In this document: positions 34,831 to 48,900 of the stretch, piece after piece | Layout: each line of letters begins with the position of its first letter | How positions within the stretch are numbered: the first letter of the stretch is position 1 | Assembly: GCF_001522545.3 (NCBI RefSeq) | Contig: NC_031769.1 | Location: 71,736,864 to 71,800,863, forward strand | Direction of reading: 5' to 3' | DNA from: Parus major | Taxonomy: Eukaryota; Chordata; Aves; Passeriformes; Paridae | Length of the DNA: 64,000 nucleotides | The notes under the pieces: model-generated | Told to the model about the DNA's origin: nothing | The model's input: only the letters and a program-made list of their open reading frames with translations | The model's database searches: none | Position numbers and translations under genes: made by a program

Positions 34831-37800
34831 ACTACACCTGAAGAATCTAAATAGAATATTTTGCATTCAAAAGGACTTCAAGAGATAAATTTTTTCCAGT
34901 TGTTACTGTGCTCGAGAGAATAATGTTTTTCATACAGAAATTATTCATTTACCTGGAACTGTTGCAGGATTCTGATATCAAATTCCTTACTGCAAGGAGA
35001 GACTGCAATGGTTCTACGCTACCACCACATATCCCTCAAACCATACAAATAAAAAAATACTTATACCCTCCACTCAGATCCACTGATTTGAAAAATGGGG
35101 AAAAAAAGCAGGTTCTCAGAAATGTTTGGCATTAGTATGTTTAGCACATGAATTCCCCATCTTAGGAGAAGCTTCCAAGATAACTAGAAAGAAAACCATT
35201 TTCTATTGTTTGACAAGAACAAGAAGTTGACATTTTACTGATTAAATGATGGGATCAGAAATGGATTGAAAAGAGATTGCATATAGAATATTTATCGGTT
35301 GCTCGGAAAAAATAAATTATTCTCTAAAGATCTTTGCTCCTCTTAGAAGAAAAATCAAATTAGATGTTTATCATAATGTTCAGCAGACACACTGACCCAG
35401 AATAACAAGTCTTTCTTTACACCTAAAAGTTCCAGTTATCGTAAAAATAAAAAGCAGGAAAAAATGAGCTGTACCTTAATTTTTTGTTTTTCTTTTTGCT
35501 TCATTCTTCTTGACATTAAGGATGCTACCTTTCGACTAGGTAGTACAGTCTTACTAATTATCAAGGAAATCAGTAGAGGGCAGCGCTGCACAGAAAACCA
35601 CATGCTTAAAGCAGTCTCAGTTTAACTTCTGCCCTGGCTGGGACAAAATGTGGGAAATTAGATTCCTTTGAGAAAAAGACCTCTATGAAAAATTGGTGTT
35701 TGCACAGAGATAATTTCTTCTAGCAGGGTCAGAACATTTCCGCACAGTGCACTGAGTTCCTTTGAATCAGAAAAGTTGGTCTTACTTTTCCAGACCATAC
35801 CAGAACCCTTTGTTTCAGTATTAAACTCCACCTTCTGAGTCTACAGAGTGCAGCTCCTAACCTGCTTGAACAGCTGACTATGAGACAAGATTAATAAGTC
35901 AATGACCACCTTGAAGTATTTCTTTGAGTACAAGGAAAGAGTAGCATAAACCTCTTTTGCATTTAGACTATTACGGCAAATAGTGTTTGGACAGAAAGGA
36001 ATGAGGGCAATTTCAAGAAATTAAAAATGTGCACTTTGAAACAGTAAAAATGAAGCACTTTTTAAAGAAATTTTATTTACATTTTAAATCATCACCAAAC
36101 TGAACATGCAACCATACATCTCTAAAAGGTCAAAAGAAAATATATTGATGTCACCCACTCTTCTCTGTCAAAAAAAAGAGTAAAATCAAAGCAGAATACA
36201 TCATCTGGATGTTAGATTTGTCTAGGCTTTGAAATAAGGACATTTTGAAGTGAAAATTTTAACTAGTTGGCATTTTTTAGTAACTTATTTTTCACAGCAG
36301 TTTTTCAAGGCCTAGAGGTTTTAGATATTAGAGAAGAAATATTTTAAGGATTTTTAGCAGTTTTATAGAATCACAATGCATTAACATTTTGCCAAATATC
36401 CATGTTAATTTTAGGAATTTTCACTTTGTTTATGGTTTGTTATGTTTTACTGCAGAGAAATAAATAAGTCATGACTTTAAAGATATATAAATAAACATAT
36501 AAAAACACAATATTTATCAGAATAGCTACATAACAACACATAATTCATATTAGGCAAAAATAATCAAATCCAAAACTTGATTAATATGAACATTTGAATA
36601 TTATCATTCAGAGTGTACAGAAGAGAATTCTTAAACTACAGTCCCAGTGCAGCCATGATAGAGCACTATTTGAGGACACATCATGCAAGAAAATCTCCAG
36701 AAGAACTAAGAGACTTGGTAAGAGTCACTGGACAAAGGTGATTGTCTGACTTTTCAATACAGTGTTTCCAAAGGTTCCTGTTCCTGCCTACCTTCATTCT
36801 GCAATACTTTAAGCAGGATCTAATTTACAAAGCATGAAGAAGCCCTTCAATCTGCCTCAGATGATGCAGTGGAATGGAATTGAAATACAAACAGTAATAT
36901 CTTATGCTCTACATTAATAAATAACTTTATTCAGTGATAAAACCAAGCAGGTTATTTAAGTCTAATATTATACAAGGAATTCAACTCATCAGACTTAAAC
37001 ATGGATAGAAGATTGGCTGACTTTAGTTTTTGGGTTTTTTTCTTTTGATCTGTATCCAGTAAATTTCAATCACAAGGCACGATCATCATGTACTAAACAT
37101 GTTCTCCAGTTAATGTCAAAATTTGCTGATATTAAATTAACCACAGGAGACTTGCACTTTGCCCCTGTGCCTGCAACAGGAACATACTGAGCATTACAAC
37201 GGAGAAAAACAGAATTCAAAGAAAACAAATTCATGAATGTATGCTAAGATCTATGTACCTTCATGATTTTATGCAAATTAAGTTAATTTACTTAGTGCTT
37301 TGATTCTTCAATTAAAATAAAAAGCAAAAGAAAACAAGTTTTCCTGCATGATATACATGATCTTCCGCATAAATATGACACCTAATAAGTTGTTTTCTTT
37401 GTGTTTTTCAACATGATCTTAGAAAGTGATAAATATTCCAAGCCTTCACTTCTTGCTCAGCTAAAACTCTTTTTGAAGTTACTAAAATGGTTAGACTTTG
37501 ATCCTCCTTCAGGATTTCTAGTTAGGACATTGAGTCCATACAGAATATCATCATTTTAAGACAATTTCACACAAGGGCACATTTCCAGTAATTTAATCAT
37601 TAAGGCCTTTAGAGTACAATTTACTAAATGTTTTCCATTAAACAGTCTTGGTTCTCAACTGACTAATAATTTTCACAAAAAACAATCTTATTTCCAAAAT
37701 GAACTTTTGTGCAGAAAAGACTCCCTTCCCATCTTCTATAAAAATCCCAAACAAATAAACAACAGAGTGAAAATATCTTTTGGTAATGTCGGGTTGCAGA

Positions 37801-38816
37801 AGAAAGGGGGATAATTTTGTATGGGTTATTTTAATTTCAAAATATCTGAGTGTTCTGGCCTCACAGTACTATCACTGCTAATGGATCAGGATAGTAAAAG
37901 AAAATGTACTTTTGCTGCTGAATTGTTTTCCTATTATTTTTGTAATATAAAATGACAGCTCAACTAAAGATATCCTAAAGCAAAAGCAGACTTAAAGTGG
38001 AAAAGTTTATGGAAAGAACTGTGACATCAGGCACTTCAGTTGTACTGCCAGATAGAGTATGAGATTGATTTGGTTTGAATAAGTATTGCTTACAAACTTC
38101 CACAGAAAACATCAGAGTAATTTTCAGAAAAATGTTAATTACAGTAATGTTCTATATCATGAAAACTCCCATTCATTCAGCCATGATTCAGGGTAAAATG
38201 AAATACATTCCAAATGGAGAATTCTTTTCTAAACACAGCATTTTGCTAACTTAGCAGGATTCTTATGAACCCGCAGTTGTCTAACAAGTACTTTTTGTTC
38301 TTGTTTAAAGAATCTGTAGAAGGCATCAATAATACCCTACAAATTTCATTTTATTACTTCCTTTCTGCAGAAATAGAAGAAGAGCCTCTGGACAATTGGG
38401 GGCTAGCAAAGGGGAAGAAGGGGATGTATTAATCACAAAGTAAAAGAAAATTCAGATTTGCAGACAGTTGTGAACAGATGCTAAGGGAGGATAGCATCAG
38501 GCTGAGCTGGAAGAGATTAGGTTGGAAGATTTCTTATTTGGGCTCTTTTCTTGTGTCAGGATGCTGCTGGTAGCTAAAGCTTTCAGATAGAGTATTTTAC
38601 TCAGCTTGTGTTTTAAATTAACATCTATATGCCATGTGAGTGAACTAATATAAGATGAAAAAGACATTAAAGAACTTGACTTAAAACTCTCTGAGTAATT
38701 TTCATGGTTATTTGTCATTCCCATGGCTTCTTGTTGTGATCACTTGACTGCGTTCCTGTTTCCTTAGGGAAAAAAAGTTATTTCAACTTACACAAACACT
38801 TTTCTCTGTCCCCTAG

Positions 38817-38901
38817 GTTTTTCTTACAAGAGGAATATAACATTTGAAAAATTTGTTCTGCTGAATTATTAGAGGAGTGGAGGCTAACAGCATCTCTGGA
38901 A
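38817..38901 (+). other. CDH9: CDH9 exon 2, 5' UTR portion
   Basis: These 85 nt lie between a good acceptor (pyrimidine run CTTTTCTCTGTCCCCTAG ending at 38816) and the start codon. There is no upstream ATG in this stretch. A second candidate acceptor, TTTCCTTAG ending at 38767, would lengthen the exon by 49 nt. The later one has the longer pyrimidine tract and is preferred. Confidence 0.72.
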
Positions 38902-39132
38902 ATGATGAGGACTCACTCCTTTCTGACAGTTTTGCTTTGGAGCTCTGTGTTTTATGTGGTTCATATGACGCCGTCCCAAAAAAGGACTAACAAGCACTCA
39001 CACAGTGAAAGGATAACAGGATTGTCAGAGAGTGATGGAAAAACACTGCACCGCACCAAGCGTGGTTGGATGTGGAATCAATTTTTCTTGCTGGAGGAGT
39101 ACACAGGTCCAGATACTCAATACGTGGGCAAG
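38902..39132 (+). CDS. CDH9: CDH9 coding exon 2: signal peptide, propeptide, furin site, EC1 start (codons 1-77)
   Basis: This is the first coding exon. Two ATGs lie in tandem (38902 and 38905), both with a purine at -3. Mammalian CDH9, as recalled, begins MRT, so the second may be the functional one. Residues 7-20 form the hydrophobic core of a signal peptide. Residues about 23-54 are a short basic, polar propeptide ending in RTKR (51-54), a furin-type site. The mature protein then begins [15 protein letters not shown], placing Trp at mature positions 2 and 4. These are the two tryptophans that type II cadherins insert into the partner's EC1 pocket for strand-swap adhesion. The EE of LLEE holds the first calcium-binding glutamate. 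The exon ends at Lys77 (39130-39132) followed by donor GTAAGC, phase 0. The propeptide looks much less conserved than the mature start, as is usual in this family. Confidence 0.95.
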
Positions 39133-42100
39133 GTAAGCTTTGTGTTTAAAGGATTCTTTAAAGGTGATGCATCTAACACCCTTGGTATTTCCACTCCTTC
39201 TCCACAGCTGTTGTGCTTTTTGTACAGCAGCGGTCTCAATTTCTCATTATGTCAAAGCACACAACAGGCCACCTGTGGTTCCATGTTTGTTCAAAGGTGT
39301 GAGAGAAACGAAGTTCAGTGAAAAAAAAAAGGAAACTGTTCAGACTAAAATGTTCCAATTTCCTATTACATATGCCCATGCAAGTTTTATCACTTTTTCA
39401 ACTGTTAAACATGAATATTAGATAAGAGAATAGAAAAGTTATTATTTCATTCATCTACCTTTGTGGCATTTGCTGATGTACTGGGCTGTATACTTTCTGA
39501 AGTGAAATATACAATTCTATTAACAATAAAATTTCTGTCTCTCCATGATTCCAAGTAGGGATATAGTGTTTGAGGGGGAAAAGAAACCTGGTTTTTGTGA
39601 TTTCTGAAATAAACTGAAAATTTTACTTAATTACTTGAAGGGCTTTACATTCTTGACGATCTATCTACATCAGATGTTGTCAAAAATGGAACCTCTGAAT
39701 TCCAGTTGTCTCCAGTCCTACCTTTTCTGATAACATGAAACTCAAAAATTTCTGGATATTTAGCCCTCTGCTGTCTCACCATCCACAAATCTGACTTATG
39801 GTCTAGTATAACCAAGATATCTTTATTAAGATCTAGAATATCAGAGATCTAGAATACACCCAGAGTGACTTACAATTAAGGAAATGTTTATCTTAATGGT
39901 TTAAATTAATAAATGTCCAATTCAGTTTCTAGCTTTCATCCACAATGCTGTCACTAGCTCTTATTCAGGTAATTCTCTCATTTTCAGGTGTCTAGCTACT
40001 AAACTGATTTGGACTTTCGTAGATAAAATTTCCAAAATATTTTTGAACATTAGCTAATATCTCTGGTCACATGATCATATGGAAAACATGCAAGTCATCT
40101 CCCATTATTAAGAAACAATTGTCAAAGAAGTCAATCCTGACAACTATGAGCTTGATTCTTACCTTGTTCATACCATCACCTGTACAATTCTGTTTTCCAC
40201 AAAATAAATTCTGACATGAAGTAGGAGAAATAAGACAAAGGCAAATAATAATATTGCTAGGTCTTTTTATCAGTGTGTAAAATAGCAAGGTTTGTTATAG
40301 GCAAAAGGGTTTTCAATAAAGGATAAACTAATTGCATAGAAATATTTCTAAAGACAACAATGTGTTTGCAATATTGTTTAATATTAAGTACACTTTTCAA
40401 GAGAACATACAAAAAGGTTCACAATAATTCAAAATCCATAGTTGTAGAGTTAGCTCTAAACTGACAGAAATAGACTTATTTTTTTTTTAATAGAAATCTG
40501 TCATAGAGAAGAAGTAAATGTCAAACTTTAGAGTTGCTTCCAATTTCAATTCCACTGAATATAGATGAATGGCTTAAAACCATTTTAACACTCAAATAAA
40601 TTAAGCTTACGTCAAGACCATCACCACCCCTCACACAAGGAATGCTTACATGTTATATTGCAACAGATGCAAACTTACCAGAGTAAGGTAAGATTATCTC
40701 TTACTTGTTCCAAACTAACTAAAAACTATTAGACTTTATTACCATAGACTTAAGTCCAGGAAGAAAAGCCAGACAGCTGTAGAGCAGTTGAGTCTGAGAT
40801 GTTTCACTTCTATAACTCAAATAACACGTTGAGATTTTTACACTTCACTGCAAACTATTACAGCAAGACCGTTGAGAGAGGTCAGCATCTCTGATTCACT
40901 AAACAGATAGAAATCACCCCAATTATGCTGTGTTCCAAAGAGGAGTTGCATTGAAATGATGAACTCCATGTGTTTTCACTAATTTTATAGCAGTTTATAC
41001 CATCACGAAATTATCACAGTTCTGTCCTCAGTGGTATAAAACCACGGTAAATACATTTTGAATTAGTTCAAATTAACCCAGGTACATGTGACATGCAGCA
41101 CCCAGAGGGAGCTGCTACAATAAGTCAAAGAAGGAATTTTTTTAAAGAAAGAAAAAGCACCCCAACAACTTCATCGAACAACATTATTCTGAGAAAGGCT
41201 TAAATCTCAGGTTTAGTATTCTCCTCTTCAAAGTTATGGTAATTAGCAAACTGGCATGTGTGAAGTAAGAGCACTTTTATTCCAACCCACGGGGACTAGT
41301 TCATAGCAAGCATTCTTATCTATCCCCTCTTTAACATGGATATGCACAGGCAGATGGGCTACTGGGGTAGAATAACAAATGTAGTACTAAAATTTAAATA
41401 AACTGAATTAAGAAACTTTACCAGAAAATATACTTCTAGGGGATCATGGCCATAATAGTAAAAAATTAGATTTCCCACCCTGTTTCTATTCTCATACAAT
41501 TTTTATCTGTCTGGTCATTATGTTTTGTTACTAATGTTACTTTATTGATGTTTTATTTTGTTATGAGTTCATTCTGTTATTGGCAGTGGGGAAGGATCAC
41601 TCAGTACGACATAATGAGATAAAAACTGTTTACTAAAAAGGATGGGTATGCAGCATGGGGAGCAATTCTGTGACATCCCCACACCTCTCATTCTTGCTAC
41701 TCAGACCCCAGCCCTTTTCAGACCAGCAGAGGACAACAGGACACTTCGACCACTGGACTGGCCAAATCCTGGCTGGCAGTCTGGCCCCTATGAGAGGACT
41801 CCTTGTGCCCAGGCTTTACTAAGTTGCACAGGTCCCTGGAGGGGGGTTTCTCCCTCATATCTGAAATGATATTTTAAATAGTAATGTTTATAGTGGGATA
41901 GTTGGCAGCCACCATTTAAAGATGGGGGATATATGCAGAGCAATTGTCTTGTGACTGTGATGGGAGTCAATGTAAAATCAGACAACTTGCAATATGTCCA
42001 CCTCACATCTTTCTTTCCTTCTGCAAACTCAGAGGATTCATGCCTCAAATACAGGTGAATGCATAAAAGTTAAGTGGATAGGAAGTCCTTGAATTTGTTG

Positions 42101-43707
42101 GGTTTTAGTACTCATACATGTACTGCTTATGGTATCCTTCAATTTCTTTTCCTTTTAAATGATATTCAGGAAATACTTAGGCCAACCAGTGGATGCATCT
42201 TGCTACATGTTGTTTCTAAAATGCATAGGGTGATAAACCTTGCTCTGGAGAGTTTACAAATGAAATATGCAGTCAGACATATGTAAGGTAAGCAGTAACA
42301 GAGCCCTGTTTAAAAAAATAGAAAAGAAGAAAAAATAAATTCTAAACTATAAAAATGGCTACATTCTTTCAAAATGCCTGTTGCCTAGTGAGATGTATAT
42401 CTCAATCAGATTATCAATGTGAGGACTTTTTAGAGGATGTAGTGAAAAGAACAGTAAAACCTGATTCTGCCTACTAAGAATTCACAGAAAAAGTAGATTA
42501 CAATATAATATTAATAGCAAAATTTATGAGATTAATTTCTTCTTAAAGGAAGAAGAACAACCTTTATGAAATAAGGTGTTGAGAAAATAAATGCCTCTGT
42601 GTCATATCTGGGATCTCTTTTTCTTATGCAAGGGAGGGGCCATAGATTCAGCTTCTTTTCTGCTGTTAACTTTAATAGCCTTGCAGAACCTGAGAAATTA
42701 AAGTTAAAACACTGACCTTCTGTGAGAAAACTATACTGAATATACTTACTTCCTAACAAACGATCCAAAGAGATAATAATCTAAAAAAAAAAAATAAATG
42801 GACAAGCGATTCAGGAAGTATTAAAATGCTGATGAGGATGATGTTTATTGGTCACAGAAAAAACTTGCAAGAAGGCTCTAACCAAATAACCCTCAAGGAA
42901 AAAGTAGTTTTGTTTTCCAAAGATAATATTGATTTTATGTGTCTCCATTTCTAAATGACATAACTGATACCCACTGAATGGACATCATTTGTGCAAAATG
43001 CAAAGTATCTTTAACTACAGCCCTCATGAAACATCCCTAGACAAGAAGAAATAGACCAGATGAAAATCATTTGCCATTTTGGAAAACATGGTCCTTTATG
43101 TTTTGCTGCAGTATATTGAAGTGATTTCAAGAGATGAGATTTTCCCTTCTTTAAGTCACTCAGTTGCATATTTTACATAGAAGCTCTCCTCTCCCTATAC
43201 CAAAGAGACACTTTGATAATAAAAAGCTGCTAATCTTGATGGGCAGATAACGGGTGTAGCATCATCCAATATATGTCAGACCCTATCATGAACATTACAA
43301 CCAAACACCTCCCATATCCCAGAATTTTAAAAAGAAGAAACAGACAAGAATAAAAACATTTTTTTCACACTGCCACAAACTTTCTCATAATAAGGGGGGG
43401 AAATACAAAATAAAAAAAATAAATAAATAAATGTCACTGCTCAAAATTAGCAGCTCATGAATAACCGCATGCTTAATAATGTCAATAAAAATAAATTAAC
43501 TAGGATCTGCATGTCATAAGCAGCATTTAAACTGGATGCAAACTGAAGAAATATCTCTCTTCTACCACCAGTTAACCAAGAAATTTGTTTCGTGACATTT
43601 GTTTGTGTGTCTTAACAAGAAGTATAAAGTGAAAAGAAAAATATCAAGAGGATTTTTTTTTTTTAAGGGGGTGGGGGAAGTGTTTGGTTTGGTTTTTGTA
43701 AGAGTGG

Positions 43708-43767
43708 GGTAAAATATATATATAATATATATTTAAAATATATTTTTATATAAATATATATTTAAAA
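43708..43767. repeat. (TA)n/TAAAA low-complexity AT tract
   Basis: A near-continuous A/T stretch of TATATA, ATATTTAAAATATATTTTTATATAAATATATATTTAAAA type, highly self-complementary. It follows a G-rich patch at 43668-43679. Confidence 0.9.
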
Positions 43768-45939
43768 GCAGCTATTTTTTCTTGTAATCTGCATTTATAA
43801 ATATTCAGACATCTACAAGTAAGGTTGTATGCTCTCTCAGTCTGTCTTAAGACTTAATTCAACTTCATAAATAATTATTAGCTTAATAACTATTTAACTT
43901 AAAAACAATAAAAGAAGTATCACTGAATTGCCAGCCTCACCAGATCTGGTTATTTAAAAATAATTCACTCAAATTCGCACCTTTGTACTGAATGGTTTTG
44001 AGGTAATTTTTTTATTATTTAATAAATTGGATAGTATTTTCTTGTAAATGTAGACTGTAATGTACTAATGGCTGAAAATATTATTTCACATTACTCGGCT
44101 GTCTACCTCTGCCATACCTACCAATCCAGAGTAGGCTCCCTCTTAATACAAAAAGCAGCAGAGAAGATGGAAACCTGGGAGCACCAAAGCAATTTTTTCA
44201 TTAGTCATATCCTCATTCATTCACGTCCTCAGAACATGTTTCTGAGGCCCAGGCCATACTTGGTCTCCCCTCTGAGCAGTCTGGGAGAAAGAAGCTTATG
44301 GCCCACAGGGGTGACCCAAACAAGCTGGCTGTTGGCAACACTGCAGTGCCCAAACCAGGGGTAACCTTAGTTGCTCCATCCTAGAGCATAATGTTCTCTT
44401 CCACAGTAGTTTTTATTAATTCCCTAATATTTTCTTTGTGTACTGAATTTTTATCTTGCATTTGTAGTGTGAGAGAGAACTTACTTTTTTATGTGTGACC
44501 TGAAGCAATTTATGCAATTTTTCCATAGAGATTTCTTTACAGTGTTTGCTATTTTCCCTCTACATTCAGTTTAAGAGTGACCTATAAAGATGAGAGACTA
44601 TGCAGGTGCACTATCCTTTCAGAGTTTCAAGTGTGTCCTCTACCTTGTTATTATTACATTCCATTTGTACCCCCTGTAAAATTGTTGCAATCAGGAGAAC
44701 AACTAAATGAGGCTAGAAACAGAATGGTTTTTGATATCTTTTAACTTAGCACTATGGTAAATTGAAAAAAAAAAAACAAAAAACAAACCAAAACCAAAAC
44801 CCAACAGAAGCATAAACAAATCATATGCTTCTATCATTGAAAAATATAATTCAACTGGGGGAAATTTTCATCACATTCTTAATATATTCCATCTAGTATG
44901 CACTGTATCCCAAAGCCATCTCATAAATCACAGCTTTTGAAGAAGATCTAATAATATATTTTCATTAGAATCACTGTTCCTAAAGTACAACCAATACTTT
45001 AAGTTTAAATAAAAGATGAAAAATTAGTGGGGTCTCCTTTTGTCTTTACTTTCTCAGACCTCAAATTTCTCCTTGTATTTGAATAAATACAAGTAAATAA
45101 TGGTGCATCAAAGAAAAGGGGAAAAAAATAAAGACAGTAAATATCAAAAAAATAAGAAAAACAGTCTGACCAAAAAAACACAAAAGAGAAGACTTCTTTG
45201 ATTTGTAAATTAATAAATCATCTCCACTTACCCTGCATTCTTCAGTTAGCACATTTTTCCCAATACATATTTGATCTAGTTTCAAACAGCCATAACCTAT
45301 GCAGATGAATCACCAAAATAAAGCTAAAATTGAAACAGACAAACAGAGGAGAAAAAAATTTTAAAAATGCCACAACAAGTCCTTGCCTTAGACACATTCA
45401 TTACTTAATTGCAAATACCAATAAGGAGCCATAGCTTTACTTGTTTAAAAATAATTCATTTTCTGAAGTCTTCCAACATAAAACTTATTGAAAAATTGGT
45501 GGAAATAAAATGCATTTTTTGTCAAAAAATAATAAAAAACCTCAAAGCCTTCAATACATTTTGCTATTTTAAAAAGAAGGCTGGAAGGCCAGGGAAGAAA
45601 ATGATGAAAAGACAAATGTTACATCCTCCAAAAACAATGGGACTCTTCTTTTTCTAGAAAGGACAACAGAAACTTCTGACAACATAAATACATTTTTGAT
45701 TGAAGTTTCAAAAAATAGTGGCATGATCTAATCACATCATGCATAACCCAAGTATAAACAGTTTAAACACGAAATATCTCTAATGTTACATTGCAATAAT
45801 GGGCCTGAGCTAGAATTTTGCTGTCAAATTTGAACATCACATTTCATATAAAATAAAGAATTATTTTTGAAAACAACTGCAATGATCAGAGGCTTCAAAG
45901 ACATGAATAGCACGAGTGAGTTGGCATTGTTTGGTACAG

Positions 45940-45974
45940 ACAGAGCAGCTGTCACGAGATCTGACAGCTTCTGT
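45940..45974. promoter_or_regulatory. Inverted repeat AGCTGTCA...TGACAGCT
   Basis: Two 8-bp arms (45947-45954 and 45962-45969) flank the 7-nt loop CGAGATC. Beyond a 2-nt bulge the stem extends by ACAGA/TCTGT, giving about 13 paired bases. Each arm contains TGACAG/CTGTCA, the MEIS/TGIF core, and GCAGCTGT adds an E-box. It could be a dimeric TALE-factor site or an RNA hairpin. Confidence 0.4.
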
Positions 45975-48900
45975 TTCTTCAGCTACATAAAAGGCTGTTA
46001 AAAAAACAATCTGAAGTTCTTGTCATGTTCAGGGCAAGAAGCTGGGTTCATATTGCCATAAGGTTGATTTACAGTCATCATCAGGAAAAAGTTTTTAATG
46101 GTAAATACAGTCAATACAGTTAAATACTAGGTAAAGAACTATCAGTGAGACAGGATTGTATTGATACTGGATGTTTTCATGACAAACCAAAAAAGAACCA
46201 CTTGCCAGAAAGGTGACATTGATCCTACCTGGAGGCTCTAGGTATATCTCTTTAGGGCCCTGTCTGTTCTGTTCTCAAGGATTCTGTGTGCTTTTCATGT
46301 TCATCTGCTAAATCAGCTAAACTTGTTTTGAGGGGAAAAAATTAAATAAAACAAACAAAAAAACTGAACCAAAATAAACCCAGAAACATAAACAAGGAAA
46401 TCCTCAAACCTTTTATTGCAAATTTCCTCTTTACCCTTTCCCTTGTTTTTTTTCCATTTCCTTGTCCCTTCCCTCTCCTCTTAGGGGACAGAACATCCAT
46501 GCAAAGATTTTCAATTAAAAAAGAATAAAACAGGAAGCTACCAAATATGTGCCTTTATAGATACTTAATGGAAAAAGGGGAATTTTCAATGAAATTATTC
46601 AAAATTTAGCAACACTAACTGAAAACTTCATCCATAGCAAAAATGCAGGCATCTAAAAAATTACTAAGCTATTTTTAAAGCCAAAGTCAATACAAGACAA
46701 TTAGATACAGGCAAAAGCAGCAATATTTCTCCAATTCTTTTCCCTTTTCCCTCTCTCCCTCCATGCTTGTCTCAGGTGTGGAAAAAGTTATGCTCACCTA
46801 ATACCCAAACTAGCAGCAGTGGCATGGAGTCTATAGTTCACCTCAATGCTTGCTCTTGGCTTAGTTACAGCTACCTTCCCTGGGGATGTCCTGGGTGTGC
46901 TCAGAGCACCAAGGGGATGGGACCAAACAGCAGGAATGGAGGCTGGGAGCCTGCACAGTAGAGGCTTCCCCTGTGGAGTTCACTGGGATTGAGCAATTGT
47001 TGACCAGCTAATAAAAAAAACAGGACTTGAAGTAAAACTACATGATTTAAAGACACATAAGCCATGGAGGATGGAGTCCTCTTCTGTCTGCAGTGGTAAT
47101 TTCCAGCTGCCAGTTAAAACATAATTTTCACTTTAATAAAAATGGCTTTTCTGAGCTTAAATGTCTCTTGTTCTTATCAAGCTCCATATGTGGAAAGGCC
47201 TAAGAAGGTCTGGCTTGAAGATCTGTCTGGCTCAGGAACTTGGCACAGTAGGTAATTGTTATTCGTAGAATAGCTTTATCTTATTAAAACTTCCTTGGCT
47301 AGTATTTCTAAACCTTGCAGCATTAATCCTGGAAAAAGAAGATTAGACTAGTGGCAAGCTGCAGACCTATCATTATCTATTATCAGGCAATCATTTATTG
47401 TGCATGAAAAGGTGGGAGGTTGAGCGAAACACATTTCACGAGATATTTTTCATTATGTTGTTTATTTATTCCCTTGATTACATTATGGGAATGATTCTGG
47501 AGAGGGTAAGTGCTTTGGCTGTATTGTGGTTGATTGGTACCTGCCAGCCCAGTGATGGAGTGCAAAAGCCATCAGAGCAAAAGAGTGTGTGACTACCTAA
47601 AAAGGTTGGTTTGACAGCATCAGAGGATGGTGTTTTGCAATGTCTGGTCTGTCAGGGAAAGGGTTATGAATAGTCATCTCAACAACTAATAGCAAAGCTG
47701 TCAACAAGCAGCTGCCTAGAACAGCAAGTGCTTTCTTCCTATATGTGCCTGATATATCAAATCTTGTGTATTGCAGGAGTCATCACACATTTCAGTGTTC
47801 TGGAAGCTGAAAAAAAATGTTCGCCTAGTCCATGTAATTGACCAGTTTAACACTATGCTGGGTATCAATCAAAAGAGGAAGCTGGGTACTCTTATCACTT
47901 TTGGAAATACATAACCATGGTCTGATCATTGTTGTATATATTGCTGTAGCAGCACAAACACACAGGCAAACTTCTGTTCCCTCTTACATGGTCAAGAAAC
48001 CCTGCTGAAATTCCTCTTTTCTGTTTTTACACATCAAAATATAGTAAAATTAATAAGAAAGAATTACAGCCTCCATGAACATTTCAGAAGTCACAATGAC
48101 AAGGAAATGACAGCCAGGGTGATGATACTGAGTTATTTAACTGAAGAGAAATTTTTGCTTCTAATTCTTTATTTCCATAGGAGAAACCTAAGGAGAAATG
48201 GCACCACTCTTCCCTTACTTTAGTTGCAAAACTCTTTCCAGAATCTCAAAGATTTTTAGAATGGTTGATTCAGCTACCAGAAGGAATTTTTAGCCCATAT
48301 CCTGCCATAAAAATAATTATTAATGTTGGAAATTATTATTAATAATATCTGACTAAATTTTTTGTTTTATCTAAATTTTACTTTATTTTTTCCATTTGTA
48401 AACTGTAATTGTCAATGTCTCTCTAATGAAGCTTTTCCTCAGAACATGTCTGTGTATGAGTTGTTCCCATACAATATTACAAAAAAAGCTCTGGAATTTA
48501 ATAATTGCCATGAAGTATTGAGCTGAATAATATATATGGGGTACACTATGAAATGGAGAAATATACAGAACCAGATATTTACTATCTAGCTATTTGGGAA
48601 ACAGTGCCTGAATGCCTGAATTTGTGACGTAACCAATTGCTTTAACTTTTTCTAATGCATAACAATGACCAAGACAGAGATAGTAAATGGGATATTGTTA
48701 TATTTCTACTCAAGCATTCATAAAATTAATCTACCTAACTTCAGATTGATACTTGTCACCACCATTTAGCCATTTTTTCCATTTGAACTTTTAGCAACTA
48801 ATACATATTTCTGATTAAGAGCTGAATTAAACTAGATTTCCAAATATTGAGAATAAATCTGGTTATTATAAAAAGTTCTGGTTTACAACCTCTATGTAGT

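Larger units (their letters stand above)
9966..38816 (+). other. CDH9: CDH9 intron 1 (about 28.9 kb)
   Basis: Donor CCTGG|GTGAGT and acceptor CTCTGTCCCCTAG bound this intron. A very long first intron separating a non-coding exon from the signal-peptide exon is typical of type II cadherins. Contents seen: simple repeats near 14.5, 16.5, 17.0, 19.5 and 28.7 kb, a CR1 at 17329-18340, a nested LTR-in-CR1 at 29440-30970, a tandem 16-mer at 33935 and a candidate regulatory block near 34.7 kb. The stretches 9966-14476, 18341-28740, 30971-33934 and 34831-38816 show no gene or clear transposon, apart from the 19471-19500 repeat. The longest open frames inside (11721-12116, 28434-28769) have no domain or codon signature I recognise. 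Confidence 0.6.

Noticed and set aside
38751..38767. Acceptor-like CCTGTTTCCTTAG upstream of exon 2
   Set aside because: Possible, but the acceptor at 38816 has a longer pyrimidine tract. Either choice leaves the coding sequence unchanged.
39133..39321. Open frame continuing past exon 2 for about 62 codons
   Set aside because: A consensus donor GTAAGC lies at the conserved phase 0 boundary, and the continuing residues have no cadherin similarity. It is intron read-through.
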